From the NCBI GenBank assembly GCA_008360955.1, contig LUCM01004031.1, positions 1-64,000 of the forward strand: a stretch of DNA of 64,000 bases, read 5' to 3'. Positions 48,260 through 61,890 of the stretch are shown piece by piece. A program made the position numbers and the translations under genes. The notes under the pieces are model-generated. The model saw only the letters and a program-made list of their open reading frames with translations, was not told the DNA's origin and searched no databases. The DNA is from Fasciolopsis buskii (Eukaryota > Platyhelminthes > Trematoda > Plagiorchiida > Fasciolidae). Positions within the stretch are counted from its first letter, which is position 1. Each line of letters starts with the position of its first letter.

Positions 48260-51200
48260 CTACATTTCGATTACCTTCATCATCGCTCCAAATGAGAAAC
48301 CAGAGTGACAGGAGAGAAATGCTTTTCCACCCAAAATACATGCCTCGAGTTTTGGGTTTGTCGATTCCAATTGGTTGATGAATTAACGACGACCGAAAGC
48401 TCAGAACACTGAGTTAAAAGGCCCAAGTGTGCATACAGCTTTTCACTTTTTATGTAATCTGATTGATTTCGATTTCGATTTGGGGATACTTCGTCGTTTT
48501 TGAGTACAAAATTCGTGAGGCCAAGAAAGATTATCTTAAGAGTTAGTGGCTTTCTATTTCCTCCGTTCATCCTACGACTACGTACATTACTCAAAAAGCG
48601 GTTTCGACTAATTAAATGCCTCCTAGTGGGAAGCAACCAGTGGCGAAAGGACTTGAACTCTAGGCGTCGATGTCCCGTCTCATTGTAGGCCGACCGTTGA
48701 CAGCGCAAGATACCGCTTACTGTTGTTATTAATTAAGCTGGAAAATGCCTTGGGTTGGGAAACCTTCAAACTGTTAACACTGTGATCTCATCTAACATGC
48801 GATTACGTTTTCGGCCATCAACTATTGTGATTTCGCCCAGCCTCATCCGTGCTAATAGATCGGGTATTCCCACATCTAGTCCTTTTATAAACCTATTTTG
48901 TATATGAATCACTACAACTTTGATGGAGCCAATGAGCAAACGGCGTTTCGTCTTCCGCGAGTGACATTCTTCGAGGCCAGTTTGACTGAAACAAAGGGTG
49001 GGCTGATTAAAACTTTCGCGGACAACGCTATTTTGATAAATAGGTATTTCCACGCAGCACTTCGCATAGTGCATCATCGTTTCTTTCATTCTGGTTCACC
49101 TTGTTTTTAAAAGCATACGCTCAAAATTCTTTGTTCCGACGTAACGAATAGGCCTTACTCTGATCGCGTAAGTGTTTCATGCTGTCGATCAGACTCGCGG
49201 GCTTCGACTCATGGTATTTTTCATTTTTGCACGCTGCAGTTCCGGCTGCAGAAACCTACTCTGGAAGACAGCCGGTCCCGTGTATCTAATATTGAATAAA
49301 CCGAACCGGCGAATGTCGTTACGGTGAAGGTAGAATGAAAATTTAAATTGGCGATGAGCGCTTGTTTAATCGACTTTTAGATGTGAATGAAGCAACTGAA
49401 TTCACAGTTTTGTCTAAAACTCGGTTCCTCGTTATGCATTGAAAGAGTTAAAAAAATAACTGGTTCCGAGTAAGTCATAAGGAATTTTGAGCGTCAGGTC
49501 TGTTCAAAATTTGTGACTTGTGTTCCGTTGTGTCGCTCAGGTGTTAAGTGAACCGCTGCCGACGGTTTCACATGGCCTTGGATACATGTCCTCATTGGCT
49601 TCGAAGAATTACCTTATCAACCTGCGAGAGGAGCCGTCCCATGGTTTTCATTGCTGGCTGCAATATACGTGAATTGCGCTGCTCGCAGCGCTTGGATTAA
49701 TGAGACAGAAAACTTTGTAAAACACCCACGAAGTAATTGCATACAGATTCCTTTTCCAATGAGTTCTCAAATAATGACCAATCATTTCAGAAATATGCAA
49801 CTTTTGAAACTACTGAAAAAATCGTTGCTTTTTGATGTCCAGTACTCAAAGTTATGCAAACATGTCTTCTCTACTTCGTTTAATTTTCAGTACGGGTTGC
49901 GTTGCCCGACCTGATGATCAGTTGGACACATGATACTGCACGACAGGAAATATAAGGTAAATCGATGAAAGAACGAAAAGCTGCTTTCATATAAGTCATG
50001 TATATTTCATCTTTGTTATTAAGCTTTAGAATAGGAAGCCATCTGATTGGTCTGATGGCTTGAGAATAACTGTCGTCAAACTACCTTGGAAAAACTTGCA
50101 AATGGTAACGGAAAAGTCTGTGAAATTTTTGCGATGACGTTATTTGTTAGACTGAAGAGTAATTGCCTTGAAATTTTGAGAAAAACTGTCCTTAAGCGGC
50201 AGTAGTTACGTTCACTGCACGGGCTTAACAGCTGGGAAACACTTCTAACCAAGGCTTTCTTTGATCAAATCACGAGGGTTTAGGTTCATTGGATCTCCCA
50301 TTCCGTTAAATGATCACATGACCCACTCCGATCTCTCGTAATCGATCGATCCATCGGCGATCGAAGACCAAATAAATGTTCGGTCTGCGCAGTGGCATAA
50401 CTGCGGCAGTCGGGTGGATGGTTAGACGAAATGGGATTGAACATAAATGACCAATCAACTGCGAATGCGTGTTTTTGTCGAAATGTAAGCATGTGTGTGT
50501 GTTACACAGCTCCTGGTAAGCGAGGAATGATTCGATGATCCTCCCATGGTCAGATGGGGGAGTACATGGGCAGACGCGCACGTTCATTCGAATAGACCTC
50601 CGTCGGGGCAGCGCAATTTGTATGTCAATATTTCAATTCTCTCCACACCCAGTCGTGTTTGGTCTGCTGTGTTCGCGTCCAACGGTGGCGTGTGTTCCGT
50701 CAGCGAGTGTCGGTGGGACAACATAGGACCCGGGGGTGGGGAGGATGGGATGGAAAAAAAGACGAACAGGTGATTCAAACTCGAGCTAGAATTGAGCATT
50801 GCGGTTCATTCGATTTCAGCGATGGCTCAGTCGTTTCCTGCTCAAGTGCGCATACGTGCACGTGCACACAAACTGACCCATTTGCGTACGCTTGTCAATA
50901 AATGCGGTTGGGAAACAAAACCAAAATGTCACAACCGAAGACCAGAAGTGGGCCAAAAGGCGGTGTTACCAATGCGAATATCGCATTGTAGCATTTGACG
51001 GCTGATTTTCGCACTAAGGCTTGATTCTCGAATTACATAAATAATCGTAAATGTTAACTATGATGAAAATATTCCTAATGGGACGACAGCCGTTACGGGT
51101 TTACCATTCAACTTTCAGATCACCGAGGTCAACGATCTGCGTTTCTCTTGATTTTATCCATTAGACTGATAAATCTGTGCATCTGTCGCATTCAGCAAAA

Positions 51201-53035
51201 TCGTCTTGCAGGATGATCAACTGGACTTCTCGTTACAGGCTTTCCGACGGGCAACGCACTCCACAAACCGGCTCAACAAGAGTGAATCATGTGTCCCAAT
51301 AACTTGAATTGGTAGCCTCGCGGGAATTTTGTCAAATTCCGCTGGTGAATGTTTCATACGACTCTGTTTAAAGCAGTCCGAGATTACTAAGCCACGGAAA
51401 TGGCAATGGAAACAGGCAACCCAGACAAGTATCGACAGCATGCATTGTGAAACGCTTAACCTAAAGCAGAATAAGTGATACTTTGTCATATGAACTTCCG
51501 TGGGGCATGTGAAGTGATTTCCGTGTACGAACAGCCGCTTTCATAGATGATGTCGAAGGCGGCGTTATTCCGAAAGTGACATTAATTGACTATTCTGATA
51601 CCCGAAAAATAGCCTGACTGCACGGACACCGCTAGAGCACTCTCTCGAATAGTGGCTACTAACTCCGAAGAACACTGTCTTGCTTCCGACTTTGTCACTA
51701 CTCTCATGAAAGGGTATTGGATGAGTAGTCGTCATATGCGCTATTCTAATCGATAGTCAGAAAATCTGCGACGGCAACACACTGAATATTTCAGTTGATC
51801 AAATGAGCGAAAATGGAGCATGATGAGGCCAGTTAATGAAGTCGGGAGGAGTTAGACAGCGAAGTGATTGGTCACTGAGTGCTGACTACAGAAATCCAAC
51901 ATAAGTGATTGGTTTTGGGCTAATGAACGAATCTTGCTACATGCTGAATGGGGATCTGGTTATAAGGAATCGGAGATTGGATGCATCAACCATTGACTCG
52001 TCGATATCAGAACAAACATCACGCCCTTTTGTGCATTTTATGACAACCCTCCTCTCAATTGCGAACAATTTAGGTGGGGTAGGGTAGACCAATTTGTTGT
52101 ATTGTCATTATTCTTTATGGGGAGTGGCTTTTCTAGCAATGTAAAGCAACATTTTACAGTCGAATCAAATTGAAGACAATGTAGACGATAACTATTGGCT
52201 ACAGCTTGGATGGAATTTATACTAGGTCGTCTCATTTGCCAAAGCAAAACTGTAAACTTGCCGTTCTGTTCGAATAATCTGTGCACATCGTGTTCGTCGA
52301 AGTAGCAATGAACATGTGGACCCCTTGGCCGTGACCATACTTAAGCGCTGGGCACACTTGAGTTCTTTCGTGAGCACCTCCGCGTTGTTCTGTCACTTGC
52401 AGTTCCAACAGACAAGCTCTTTGATTAGCTACTTTAGCAGTTTTGTACCAGACAACTTCTCTGCCCAACTTCCTTGGTAGAAAAATAATCCGGCCATGCC
52501 AAATGACTCACAATTTTTTCTTCCAACACATGCTGACAGTTGTAACCAGGATCCCAAAAAACGGTTTAATCTGTGCCGAAAATACTTTTGTCGCCATTTT
52601 CCAACTTCTGCGCATTATTTATTAACTTCGAGCTATTTTCACAGTCCTGACCAGGATAAAAACAACGCAGATTTACTCACGGAAAAAAGATTCACGCGAG
52701 GTTATCGAGTCAAGTCAGTGGGACACGGTCCACAAGAGACGGGCCGGTTTGTGGTATGCATTGTTACAGGCCGTGTGCATGTCCTATTCTTGACGAGACT
52801 GTTGCAGACGGCCCGAGGCTAGGAAACGATGGGCAGAGGCTACTAAATGACGACAGGACATGCCTGGTCTTCAATGTCTACGAAGAAACCCTGGTAAAAC
52901 TCATAGAAGTTGGAACTGAATAAAGGGCATACTTGGTGAAATTCAATCGCGAGACTTCATCCAGTAAGGTTAACAGTCGGTGCGAAACCAGCGAACAAAG
53001 AGTCATATCTGGTGAGCTGACGAAGTTCGGCGATT
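48260..53035. other. gene-poor stretch
   Basis: A minus frame of 142 codons (48708-48280) begins in sequence containing GAGTTCAAGTCC, a B-box-like motif at about 48655, and is probably repeat-derived. Frames near 50535-50900 are kept open by GC-rich composition. An acceptor at 49890 (TTTAATTTTCAG) opens about 20 codons with no partner. No gene is supported. Confidence 0.4.
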
Positions 53036-53112
53036 GTCTGGGTAGTTTATTGGCTAAGGCGTCCAATTCACAATTGTTCATTCTGTGTTTGTACCCAAGT
53101 AGGGGGTGCCAT
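53036..53112 (+). repeat. tRNA-related SINE, worn copy
   Basis: GGTAGTTTATTGGCTAAGGC followed by TTCACAATTGTTCATTCTG matches the head of the SINE at 45541; the B box is largely lost. Confidence 0.55.
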
Positions 53113-56100
53113 GATAATATATGGATGATTCCTTCCAATTAGTCGGATAAAACTGTTGTGTGATGAGTAGTAGGTTTGCTGTCTGAACAGTCTAAAAAGA
53201 AAAAGGAGTGTGATAGCAAAAGGACAAAGGAAATGATAATGTGTGTAATTATGGGTCATTTTCGTAGATGTTTCGAAATTCAAAAGTATTCGAGACAAAC
53301 CGGTTTTCGCCTTTTCCCTTATAATTCATTTTTTTGCTGAAACCAAGATCACAGTAAATGTGAATACACTGGAATACCAAGTTTTAAATGTAGCTGTTAT
53401 CGAGCGGCAGAATACACTAAGTGAGCAGAAAGGGCTTCTGTTCTTCAAATGAAGGATCACCGAATCGATGTCATTTTTGTGTGACAATTCAATTAGATTT
53501 TACAACAGCGCTAAATCACGGCTCTTGGGTGTCGCTAAAAAGTCCCACAGTATAAACTGGATCTACTAATCCTTTCATGGACAACCAAACATCTCAAGTC
53601 CTTGTGCTGTACCATTTATGTAGGTTGAACGGGGATTCATGTGCATATCACAAAACAAAAAACACTGCTTTCAAAGGTGGCTAGTGGTTCTGTTCGCAGC
53701 TCGACCATTCCCAATTCACGCGGTGCACAAAATGCTTAACTTCACTTTGAAGTGAATGGTGACCAGTGGAGAGATACGGAAGCGTCTCCAACGTCATTCC
53801 ATCGTTTTGTTCTAGATTGCCCCTCTAGCTTTTGGACAAACAAATATAGACTACAAAGCAACAGGGTTATTCTAGTAGATCTGTCAGACCGCTGGGCGAT
53901 TCATTCTTCTAATCTGCAGCACCTTGTCGGTTGGGTTGCAAATCATTTTATCGTGGTGGCTGCCTGAAGCAGTATGACTTCTCATATTCATGGGTTTCAT
54001 CTGATAGCAGAAGTCATTTCACCTGGTGTTCTAATCCTTGGATAACCAGAGTTGGTTTAGCTTGCATAGCAAGCGGATTTCCAGGGTGTAGCAACTGATG
54101 CATGTCTCATTCTGGAGCCATAGGTGGAGGTCCAGCAACTGATAGGAACCAAAAATGTAGATATCCAAGGGATATGGCTGTCTACCACGTTGGAGATATT
54201 TGTTACGGAGTGGCACATTGCGAATCAAGAATCACCAGGTGCCGACGAACCGACTTTGCGCCTAAGTACTTATACAGCTTAGGGTGGTAATCTCGAATCG
54301 ATGGGTGATCTTAATCGTTTTTAAAATCCCCGACTGCATTAGAAAATGAATTTCTCTGGTGAAAAATTCAAACTATTTGACAAAAACAGTAGCGTACTTG
54401 TTCACACAAGGTGGTTGTTAGTGGCCTTAGTCGGTATTAAGAATATCGTCCACCTCTTTCAGTGTATCCTTTGATTCCCTGTATCACATTTAGGAAGGCC
54501 TTCTTGGATTATACATTTAGAGTGGTTTCTGATTCAACTCTGAGGTTCTGTTGCAGCTTTTTATGAATACGATTGTTGAGTCAAACCTCAAAACAAGACA
54601 TCGTATTCCTACAATGTGAAATACTCCAGTATGGTGTATTTGAGCTAATCTGTGTATTCCCGGATGCTCCCTCTTAACCCCATAAAATAACTGTGGATAT
54701 GGAACTGTGGGGAAGTGGCTTAGTTAGATCACTTATCGACAGTCGTGGATTAAAAGATACACATCGTGACGTTAACTTCCCAATCCTTTATGGACTACTC
54801 ACCTCTTCATCCGCCTATCCCCTGAATCAATGATGGGGAAAGTGTTCAACTTTTGGACCTTTGGAACGACCTATTTTTACCCAGAGGGACTGAACTTTTT
54901 GAGTGTTTCTTACGATTCTCAAGAACCTAGACAAGAATTGTCAAGCCAAACCGAATACACTTCATTGCCTCTTGTTGAATCCATCTGACAAAAGCCCAAT
55001 GCACCATCATTTCAGGAGCCCAGGTGGTCGGTACCACCGGTATGGTTAACTGTCTACCAAGTTCATCTTTCAGAAACGAAGGCACGTAAATGGTCGTTAA
55101 GGGTAACAGTAAACTGGTTGACGTTGTTTCAGTAGGTGTATAGATGTCTGGGTGAACCAACGCATTTGTGGGCTGTAATCATGCTTGATCAGCGATGGGA
55201 AAGTGGATATAACTTCTGCCGCTCCAAAAAGATCAAGGTTTGGAGTCCCACCCAGTACGGCGAAACACTTTGGCGATAGACTTGAAGCCGTTGTCATCCA
55301 GCTTGTAGGGCCCCTGTGCAGTTTCACTGATTTCAAAAATCTGCGTTGGTTGTAGCTGAATGTCAGATCCAAGTTTCAGGTTTTTGGTTGGTGGTGCAAT
55401 GAATCATAAGGGCTATAGGGTTCAATCCTTCTACTACACCCATGCATCATGTTCGGAATGAAAAGGGGAAAAGTGAAGCTTCATTGCCAGTTCTAGTTAC
55501 ACAATAAATGTAAGTGCTTTACAGCTGGACTGCTTTTGTGGAACACTTCTCTCAAACAATACTCGGAAGTGCTTTCAGAGTTATTAAAGCGTAGGCTATA
55601 TTTACAATCTTCCGGTGCCCAATAACGATAGGGCTCAGATACTTCGTTGGGAGGTGGTTATTTTTTGATTTTGTGTATTCAGATGCACCGACGATGCAGT
55701 GTTGCGGATATTTTGGAGTTATTTGATTTTAGAAGATTCAGTTTGGAAAATTCCTACAAGTAGAATGTGTCTAATCAATTCTGTTGGAAGTTCAACTTCC
55801 CCCAAATATATCGGGTATATGTGAAGTTTGTTCCACTTCAATTTCTGACAAATTTCGCTTTCGTGAGTTCCAAATGTCAATCTAGAATGCATATTTGGGC
55901 GTTAACTAGACTAAGCACCGATGATAGACTTCTCACATCCAATGCTACTTTGTAAAGTAACATTTGTCTTTTCAACAAGGAAACTCAAACCGTTTCAACC
56001 AGGGCAGTCAATCAATTCCAAGTTTTGACTGTCAATGGGACATCAGTTTCACTCTGTTTTTCGTCTGCAATTTTTCCTTAACTCTGAAACGGAAATTTGA

Positions 56101-56577
56101 TGCAACTGGCCAAAGCTTTGTGACTATTAGTCAAGTCCTTTTGTACCTTAGTTGATACTCTTTGAGTGATCTAGCCAATCGTCATAGTGAATCCTATTCG
56201 CTCTCTTACTAACAAATTACTCCAGGACCATAGTTTGACTTTGAACGTCTTTCCGCAGTACGAGCGAAACACAAACGACGACAGATCACCTTCATCAAGC
56301 CGGAATTGACCAGCGAGTTCTAATTTGCGAGTATCATTCAAACCAGAGGATTTTATTTTTTACCAATCTGTACTTGTTTTATATATGCCGTGCTAAATAA
56401 GTGGCACAAGTTCAGCCTAACCATTTCAGTCCAGTGAATTGTCCTTTCTTCCTGACATAGGACCAGGGTTTTGGGCCAAACACAAAGGCTCTGCTGTACT
56501 GTAAATGTTGGGCCTTGGGAGCAGAAATATCATTGAAATGAGATGTTTAGTTCTGTCCCCATTTGACGATCGTACCT
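53113..56577. other. gene-poor stretch
   Basis: Minus frames at 55372-54927 are open over about 150 codons in two overlapping pieces. A faint likeness to the end of an LTR-element integrase was considered and not accepted. No exon is supported. Confidence 0.35.
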
Positions 56578-56790
56578 ACCTGGAACTCAGCAGCCTGCGT
56601 TCTAGACAATAATTTTGTCCGGGCATCCAACTAAACTGTTAGAAATTACATACAAAAGTTGACGGAAGAAATACAAATCGGGAAGTGCTTTCTTTCTTTC
56701 TACGCACTGACGACAGAAAAAGCCAATAGGATACCGGAAAGCGATCTCTTCTGAGAGAGAACACAGTCCACAAAATTTATTCACTTTCAT
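56578..56790 (-). CDS. possible zinc-binding (Cys4) exon
   Basis: From ATG 56790 the minus strand encodes MKVNKFCGLCSLSEE, then YPIGFFCRQCVERKKALPD, giving C-x2-C-x15-C-x2-C, a spacing that could hold one zinc ion. The frame stops at 56602, but a 44-nt GT-AG intron with a CTAAC branch-like motif would carry it on to a GTAGGT donor just below 56578. The spacing differs from the 13 of nuclear-receptor fingers, and no other zinc family fits clearly. The ATG follows an AATGGAGGAGA leader; another ATG six bases upstream gives only seven codons. Confidence 0.28.
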
Positions 56791-59559
56791 TCTCCTCCAT
56801 TATTGCCGACCAAGTGGTTAATCAATCTGTTCCACGAAACGGTATCTCATGCCGCTGGTGTTGTTCTCCCCCTCTCTCTCTCTCTCGCCCTTGGGCGTCT
56901 GCATTTGTCCGGTATGTATCACCACTGACTTGCTTATTGATTCATTTTGGGCAGAGCATCAGGTAATTTTGAAGGACCTCACGCTATGCAGTGCATGTGG
57001 TCAGGATACCTGTCCGGGTTCCAGTTTGAAGTTCAGAAAATGGACGGCCGCTGTGCGCGGGGCTGGGCGGTGGGACGGTAACACTCGCGTGACCGGCTGT
57101 GATATTGCTGAATCGAAAGTTTGATAATCAGAAGTGAGAACAACATCGATAGAATGCAATCCTTTTAACACCGTTCTACTCGAATGTGTGAGTGTGTTCT
57201 AATCTGTGCATTTGTCTAAGGGGCACAGAAAAGGATAAAACCGTTTCCATTTTTCACCTGCCCTGTCCAACTGAGGTGTGAACCAAGAGGGTGCGTTCAA
57301 TGCGTGTGTTGTGTGTATGAGAATAGCAATCTGGTGTTGTGAGCTGGCATTGGCATTGCAGGTAAACAAAGATATTGTGAATGATGACCAGAACAGATAG
57401 AAGAGCAAAGGGAAAAGGTTTAGACAATCGAAAACTGGAAAACTCAGAGAATTAATAGGTAGGTGTAGGTGATGACTCAGCCCGGTCCGAGTGTTGCGGT
57501 GCCCCGCTTTGGCTCCGGACGGCATGCCTACAAGCGTGCACACGTGCATCCTCTACGTGCTCCTACAATCCTATCAAAATAACCCATTGGAAGTTATGAA
57601 GATGCCTTTAGTGAAGTGGTGGTGTGTAATTTGAGTGGGAGGAGTCTGAACCAGCGGACCATGGGTTGTATGGTAGACGTTAGTTAGTTAAAAATAAACT
57701 CGCATTAGGTCGACGTTGCCATCATGTCCACGTGCCCGAATGAGGCGAAAACAACGGCGACCGTGACCAGGTGATATGCGTGTTTTCTCGACAGGTGTAG
57801 TGGTGTGTGTGTGTGTGTGTGTGTGTGATCAATAGGGGAATAGGGGCCGCTCAAATTAGTGAGGTTTCACATGTGAATGTGGACAGATGGAATAATCAAT
57901 TAACCAATGAATTTGAACTCGTCAACCGAAACGACGGGTTTTGTGAACATGAGCATCCACAAAGAAAATGTTCCATGTATAAGAACCTGGTTGACCGTTG
58001 CAAGGCTCGATAAACTGGAAACCACATATGGGCTTGTAAATCAAAAATTAAAACACCTAACTCAAAAGCCTTGAATACCAGAAGCATCTATTTATCGTAA
58101 GATAAGTACAAATCACGACACGACATGGAGCCGTGATTCCACTTGATGATTGAAGTTTCGTGAACGCCAAATCGATTCACATTTGATAATTCATCAATGA
58201 AAAGCTGCTACAGGTCGGTCAGACTATGGTCGGATGGCGCTCTCCGCTTGTACTATCGTTAAGTCCTATACTCTGCTGACCGCGCACCTGTCTGGCAACG
58301 CTTCCCTAGTCTGGTATCTCATCGATACGGAGCCGTAAATATTGTTGGTGTTACGTAAACGTTTACGTAATGATTCGTTAGGCAGTACCAATTCCGAGTT
58401 CACCAGTAGTGATTTGTGGACAGCTTGTTAGTTATCGTCCTCTCCTCGAAAAGTCAACCATCGTACAAGAGTGAAATGTCTCTGTGAGACCAAATGGTCT
58501 GTCGGGGATGGAACGGTGAGATCTTTCTTACCCTGTTACTCATTAGTAACCAGTCGAATCATATTTGAGTGCTATAATTTACACTACTGGTCGGGATGAT
58601 CACGGAAGGCGTTTTGCACCGTGATGACATATGTAGAGCACAGAGATCAGATGCACGGTATGCAGGCCTATAGTTGTTTTGGAAAATCACTTGAGTATTT
58701 TTGTTCAGCAATGGGATTCTAACTGATCATGTCTATTGACGATACTGTCTCGAAATACCAAGTGGTTTTGAATTTTCCCAAAAGCAGTTCTCCAGAAACG
58801 CGCTAGATTTTCACTGAAAGGTAATCTTCCTATTAGGATGTCAATTTTACCATTTTCTGAAATATGCTCCCCGACACGCTTTCGCGAATAATTAAGATAC
58901 TCCTCCATTGGTCCAATTGATCGATTTTCACTGTTCGTCTGTTAGACAACCGCGTGTCATTGACCGCTGCAAACACGACCCTAGAATAAGCTAGATTTAA
59001 AGTTCAATAGGAGGGCGCTTCGTTGAGTCGGCGACAGAGTACTGATATTGAATGTGTTACGGGAGAGATTGCCGAACACGTTCCGATCAAGGTCCATACA
59101 AATTGAGGACTGTGAATAAACGTCGAAGATCCGAAGTGTGACATTTATCTGATTTTTCTCTCGATGAAGTTGGTTGAAAACCCCCTAAATACTTGGACCA
59201 AGTTTAAAAAGTGACAAATGTCATCATTTCGATCCAGCTGCGGTAGGCCACAGCAGTAAGAGTTTAAACAGGCTCGATGCATTTCCGTCCAGCTTTTACA
59301 GCCATTAACCTTGCATCCAAGCGTTCTGGTTCTGGTTGCTACTTCACAGCGTCATTTGCTAGAAACAAAAAAGGACAGGGGAAACTAAAGATTGACTGTT
59401 AAATAATCAGTTGAAAGATTAAATGAAAGAGAAAAGATTTCGAATACAAGAACGTCATTCACTACGGCACTGGGCCACATCACTCATTACCTTGAAGGAC
59501 GGCGCACAAAGAGGCAGTCGTTCTGTGAGTATCCACAAAACATGTTCCATCCACCTTAC
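56791..59559. other. gene-poor stretch
   Basis: Contains CT-rich 56865-56890, a GC-rich patch at 57010-57095, a (TG)n tract at 57801-57827 and no supported exon. The GC-rich patch could be a promoter-like segment for the minus-strand exon at 56790, but nothing else supports that. Confidence 0.35.
57801..57827. repeat. (TG)n microsatellite
   Basis: About thirteen TG units. Confidence 0.95.
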
Positions 59560-61890
59560 TCGGTTCTTATTTGGGGCCTGTTCTGATGACTGAACTCAGT
59601 ACCTTTAGTCTGACTTTTGAGTTACTCACAAAATTCCCCCACATTTTACCTCTTCTGCGAAGACAACGGTGTTTAAACACTAAAGTTTTTCGCACATCCT
59701 CTTCCGTCAGCAACCATGTGTCTGAGCAACACAGCAATACCGATCTCACTGCTGTCGTGGAATCGATAAATAGATGTCACAATGATGCCACAGATGCCTC
59801 AAATTGTACTCAAAGGTACTTCATCCGACGTACGACCTCCCAGGCGAGATTCTACTATGGAGCTAGCTAAATCTATCCACCTTGCAAGGACTGAAAACTC
59901 ATTGATAAATACCTGCAACTTACCTTGGTCTTCGTTGAGTTTCACGACATCTTTCGCATACTCTAATTTAGACAGGTTCTGGTCGAAGAAATATAAAAAA
60001 CAATACAAGGTTGAAAATAAAATACGAAAGGAGAGAAGTCTAGTGTAAACCACTTGCCGCAGTGAACTCGGGTGGACAATCGTGCCGAGCACGAATCTGA
60101 CTTCGACTGTTCAAGTATAGAGGTTGGAAAAATGATTGAATTTCTCTGGGACACCCTTCGGTGAAAGGAAGAGCCACGAAGCTGCAAGACCGAGTAACTA
60201 CAACGCTGCTTTCAGATCAAGGAAGGCAGGATTCGTGGGTTTACAGGTAATGCTCTAATGTTGCAACTTTTATCAGCACAACCCTCGAGAGGGAGCCAGT
60301 AAGCGGTTTGATTCTCACGCATATACCTTTCGCGAGTAGCAGATACTCAGCGTAGGATAATGATCGCATACAATTTAGATGCGATGCTTACCCAACTGAT
60401 TCCTACCTAATTTGCGCACTAGGACCTGTCACCTTTTCTATAAATCACAACCACAGACTCACACCAGTTATTAGTAATCTATTTTCTTGGCCAGAGTGAT
60501 CCTGGGAGTTCCATTAGCGCCGAGATTAATACATAACCACCATCGCTGAAGAAGAAGGGAGACAACCCATCCATCCAGCTGACTTATGCCCTAAAAAACC
60601 TATCTTCCTGATGACGTCCATTACCGATATTGTGCTGGAATTTACTCCCATCCGTTCACCTGCAGGATCTCCATTGTCGAACTGGACCAACTAAACTGTT
60701 CCCTGAATTGTTCTACCCGACGTTCTAGCCAACGTTCGTGACAGTGTACGAATAAGCCATCAGATTCCTTGACCATCTGTCTTAAACTTGGGCTCTGTGA
60801 ACCGGTATTCCTAATCAGTCGGTGAGGAGTGCGACTATGGCCGATAGCTGCACCCCTTTCCACTTCCATACTAAACATTATTCGCGGTCACTCTTCAGGC
60901 TTTAGATCAACTGACGTCTCAGGGTTTACGCGTCTCATTGTACAGGCCATTTAAAGGGACAACGCAGCCGGCACCCAACAAAGCAGCTGAAGGCGGGAGC
61001 ATACATCGCTTCTGAGGGTCATGCATCATGCAGCTCCGCATGTTGGTCGCCACTAAGTGGAGGGCTTCTTGATCTGTTTCCAGGATTCGCTCGGATCCTG
61101 GGCATTTCGATGTGACAACGACCTCGTTGAAAGCCCCAATTCGAAATGGATTAAGCAATTATCGTCTAGATGCACCCGCGCAGGAAGCGTGGGTTTTGTG
61201 TTGGTGTGACCACATACTAGGTGCAAACAAAAGCGACTACTGACCAAAGCATGAACAGAATGATCGGCAATTCTCGACTGATCAACACCGGCGGTGACCA
61301 ATAACAAAGTGATCAATCTGAGTCCAACGCCGTGAAGACGAAGGAGGGTGCCAGGTGAGCCGATATCAATTTCTATAGGGAAAATTAGTGTTAGCCAGAA
61401 ACAGCCTGTGACCAGAGCAAACTTGGATGAGACCGTCTCTGTTGTTCGTACGATCGGCTGGGACAGAAAATTGGCCTCTAATGTGCCGTTCTGTCTCCAT
61501 TAGGTAGCCAAATCGGCTGTGAAAATCACTAGCAATGGCTACATCATCCGTTGAATGCACATGTAGAAGCAATCAGGATAAGTCCTGGTAGAACTCTCTG
61601 GCCTCAGGACAATTGCCATCAATGGGCGGGAAAGCAGGTATGATGAAGAGGCAATCACGCCTCAATCAACCTTAACTGACACGCCAGAACGGTCCAGCAG
61701 AACTACACATAAACGACTGTTGGCTGGGATCCAGCCTAACAATGTGCGCTTAGATCACACGCTCAGATTGATCCCACTGCCAGTTTGACCAGGCACGCTC
61801 GAAACCGGGTGATCTAACACGCGAACAGTTCTTGTCAGGGTGGGTTCCTGCTCTATTTGGTTGAGCGTACAGGCAATGAAGAAAGTCAAT
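59560..61890 (-). mobile_element. LINE, endonuclease through RT, inactivated
   Basis: Read from 61890 down, blocks follow the family order: TLNQIEQEPTLTRTV, GWIPANSRLCVVLLD at about 61715, HSTDDVAIASDFHSRFGYL at 61550, FSVPADRTNNRDGLIQVC, VENCRSFCSC at about 61260, a linker with EQFREQFSWSS at 60700, RT pieces VVVIYRKGDRS, LDLKAA, KGVPEKFN, LEYAKDVVKLNEDQGKLQVF, and a C-terminal part with DTWLLTEEDVRK and FKHRCLRR at 59700. The YADD catalytic box reads YAKD and the endonuclease GDFN reads SDFH, besides frameshifts and stops. At about 2.3 kb it is the longest copy here. Confidence 0.88.

Noticed and set aside
48280..48708. 142-codon minus-strand frame as a gene
   Set aside because: Its start coincides with a tRNA-like B-box sequence, so it is more likely a repeat; no splice sites or motif.
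54927..55372. Possible LTR-retrotransposon integrase tail on the minus strand
   Set aside because: A GPYKL-like start and a VHW near the end recall such tails, but there is no protease, RT, integrase core, LTR or primer-binding site nearby, and the frames must be switched to see it.
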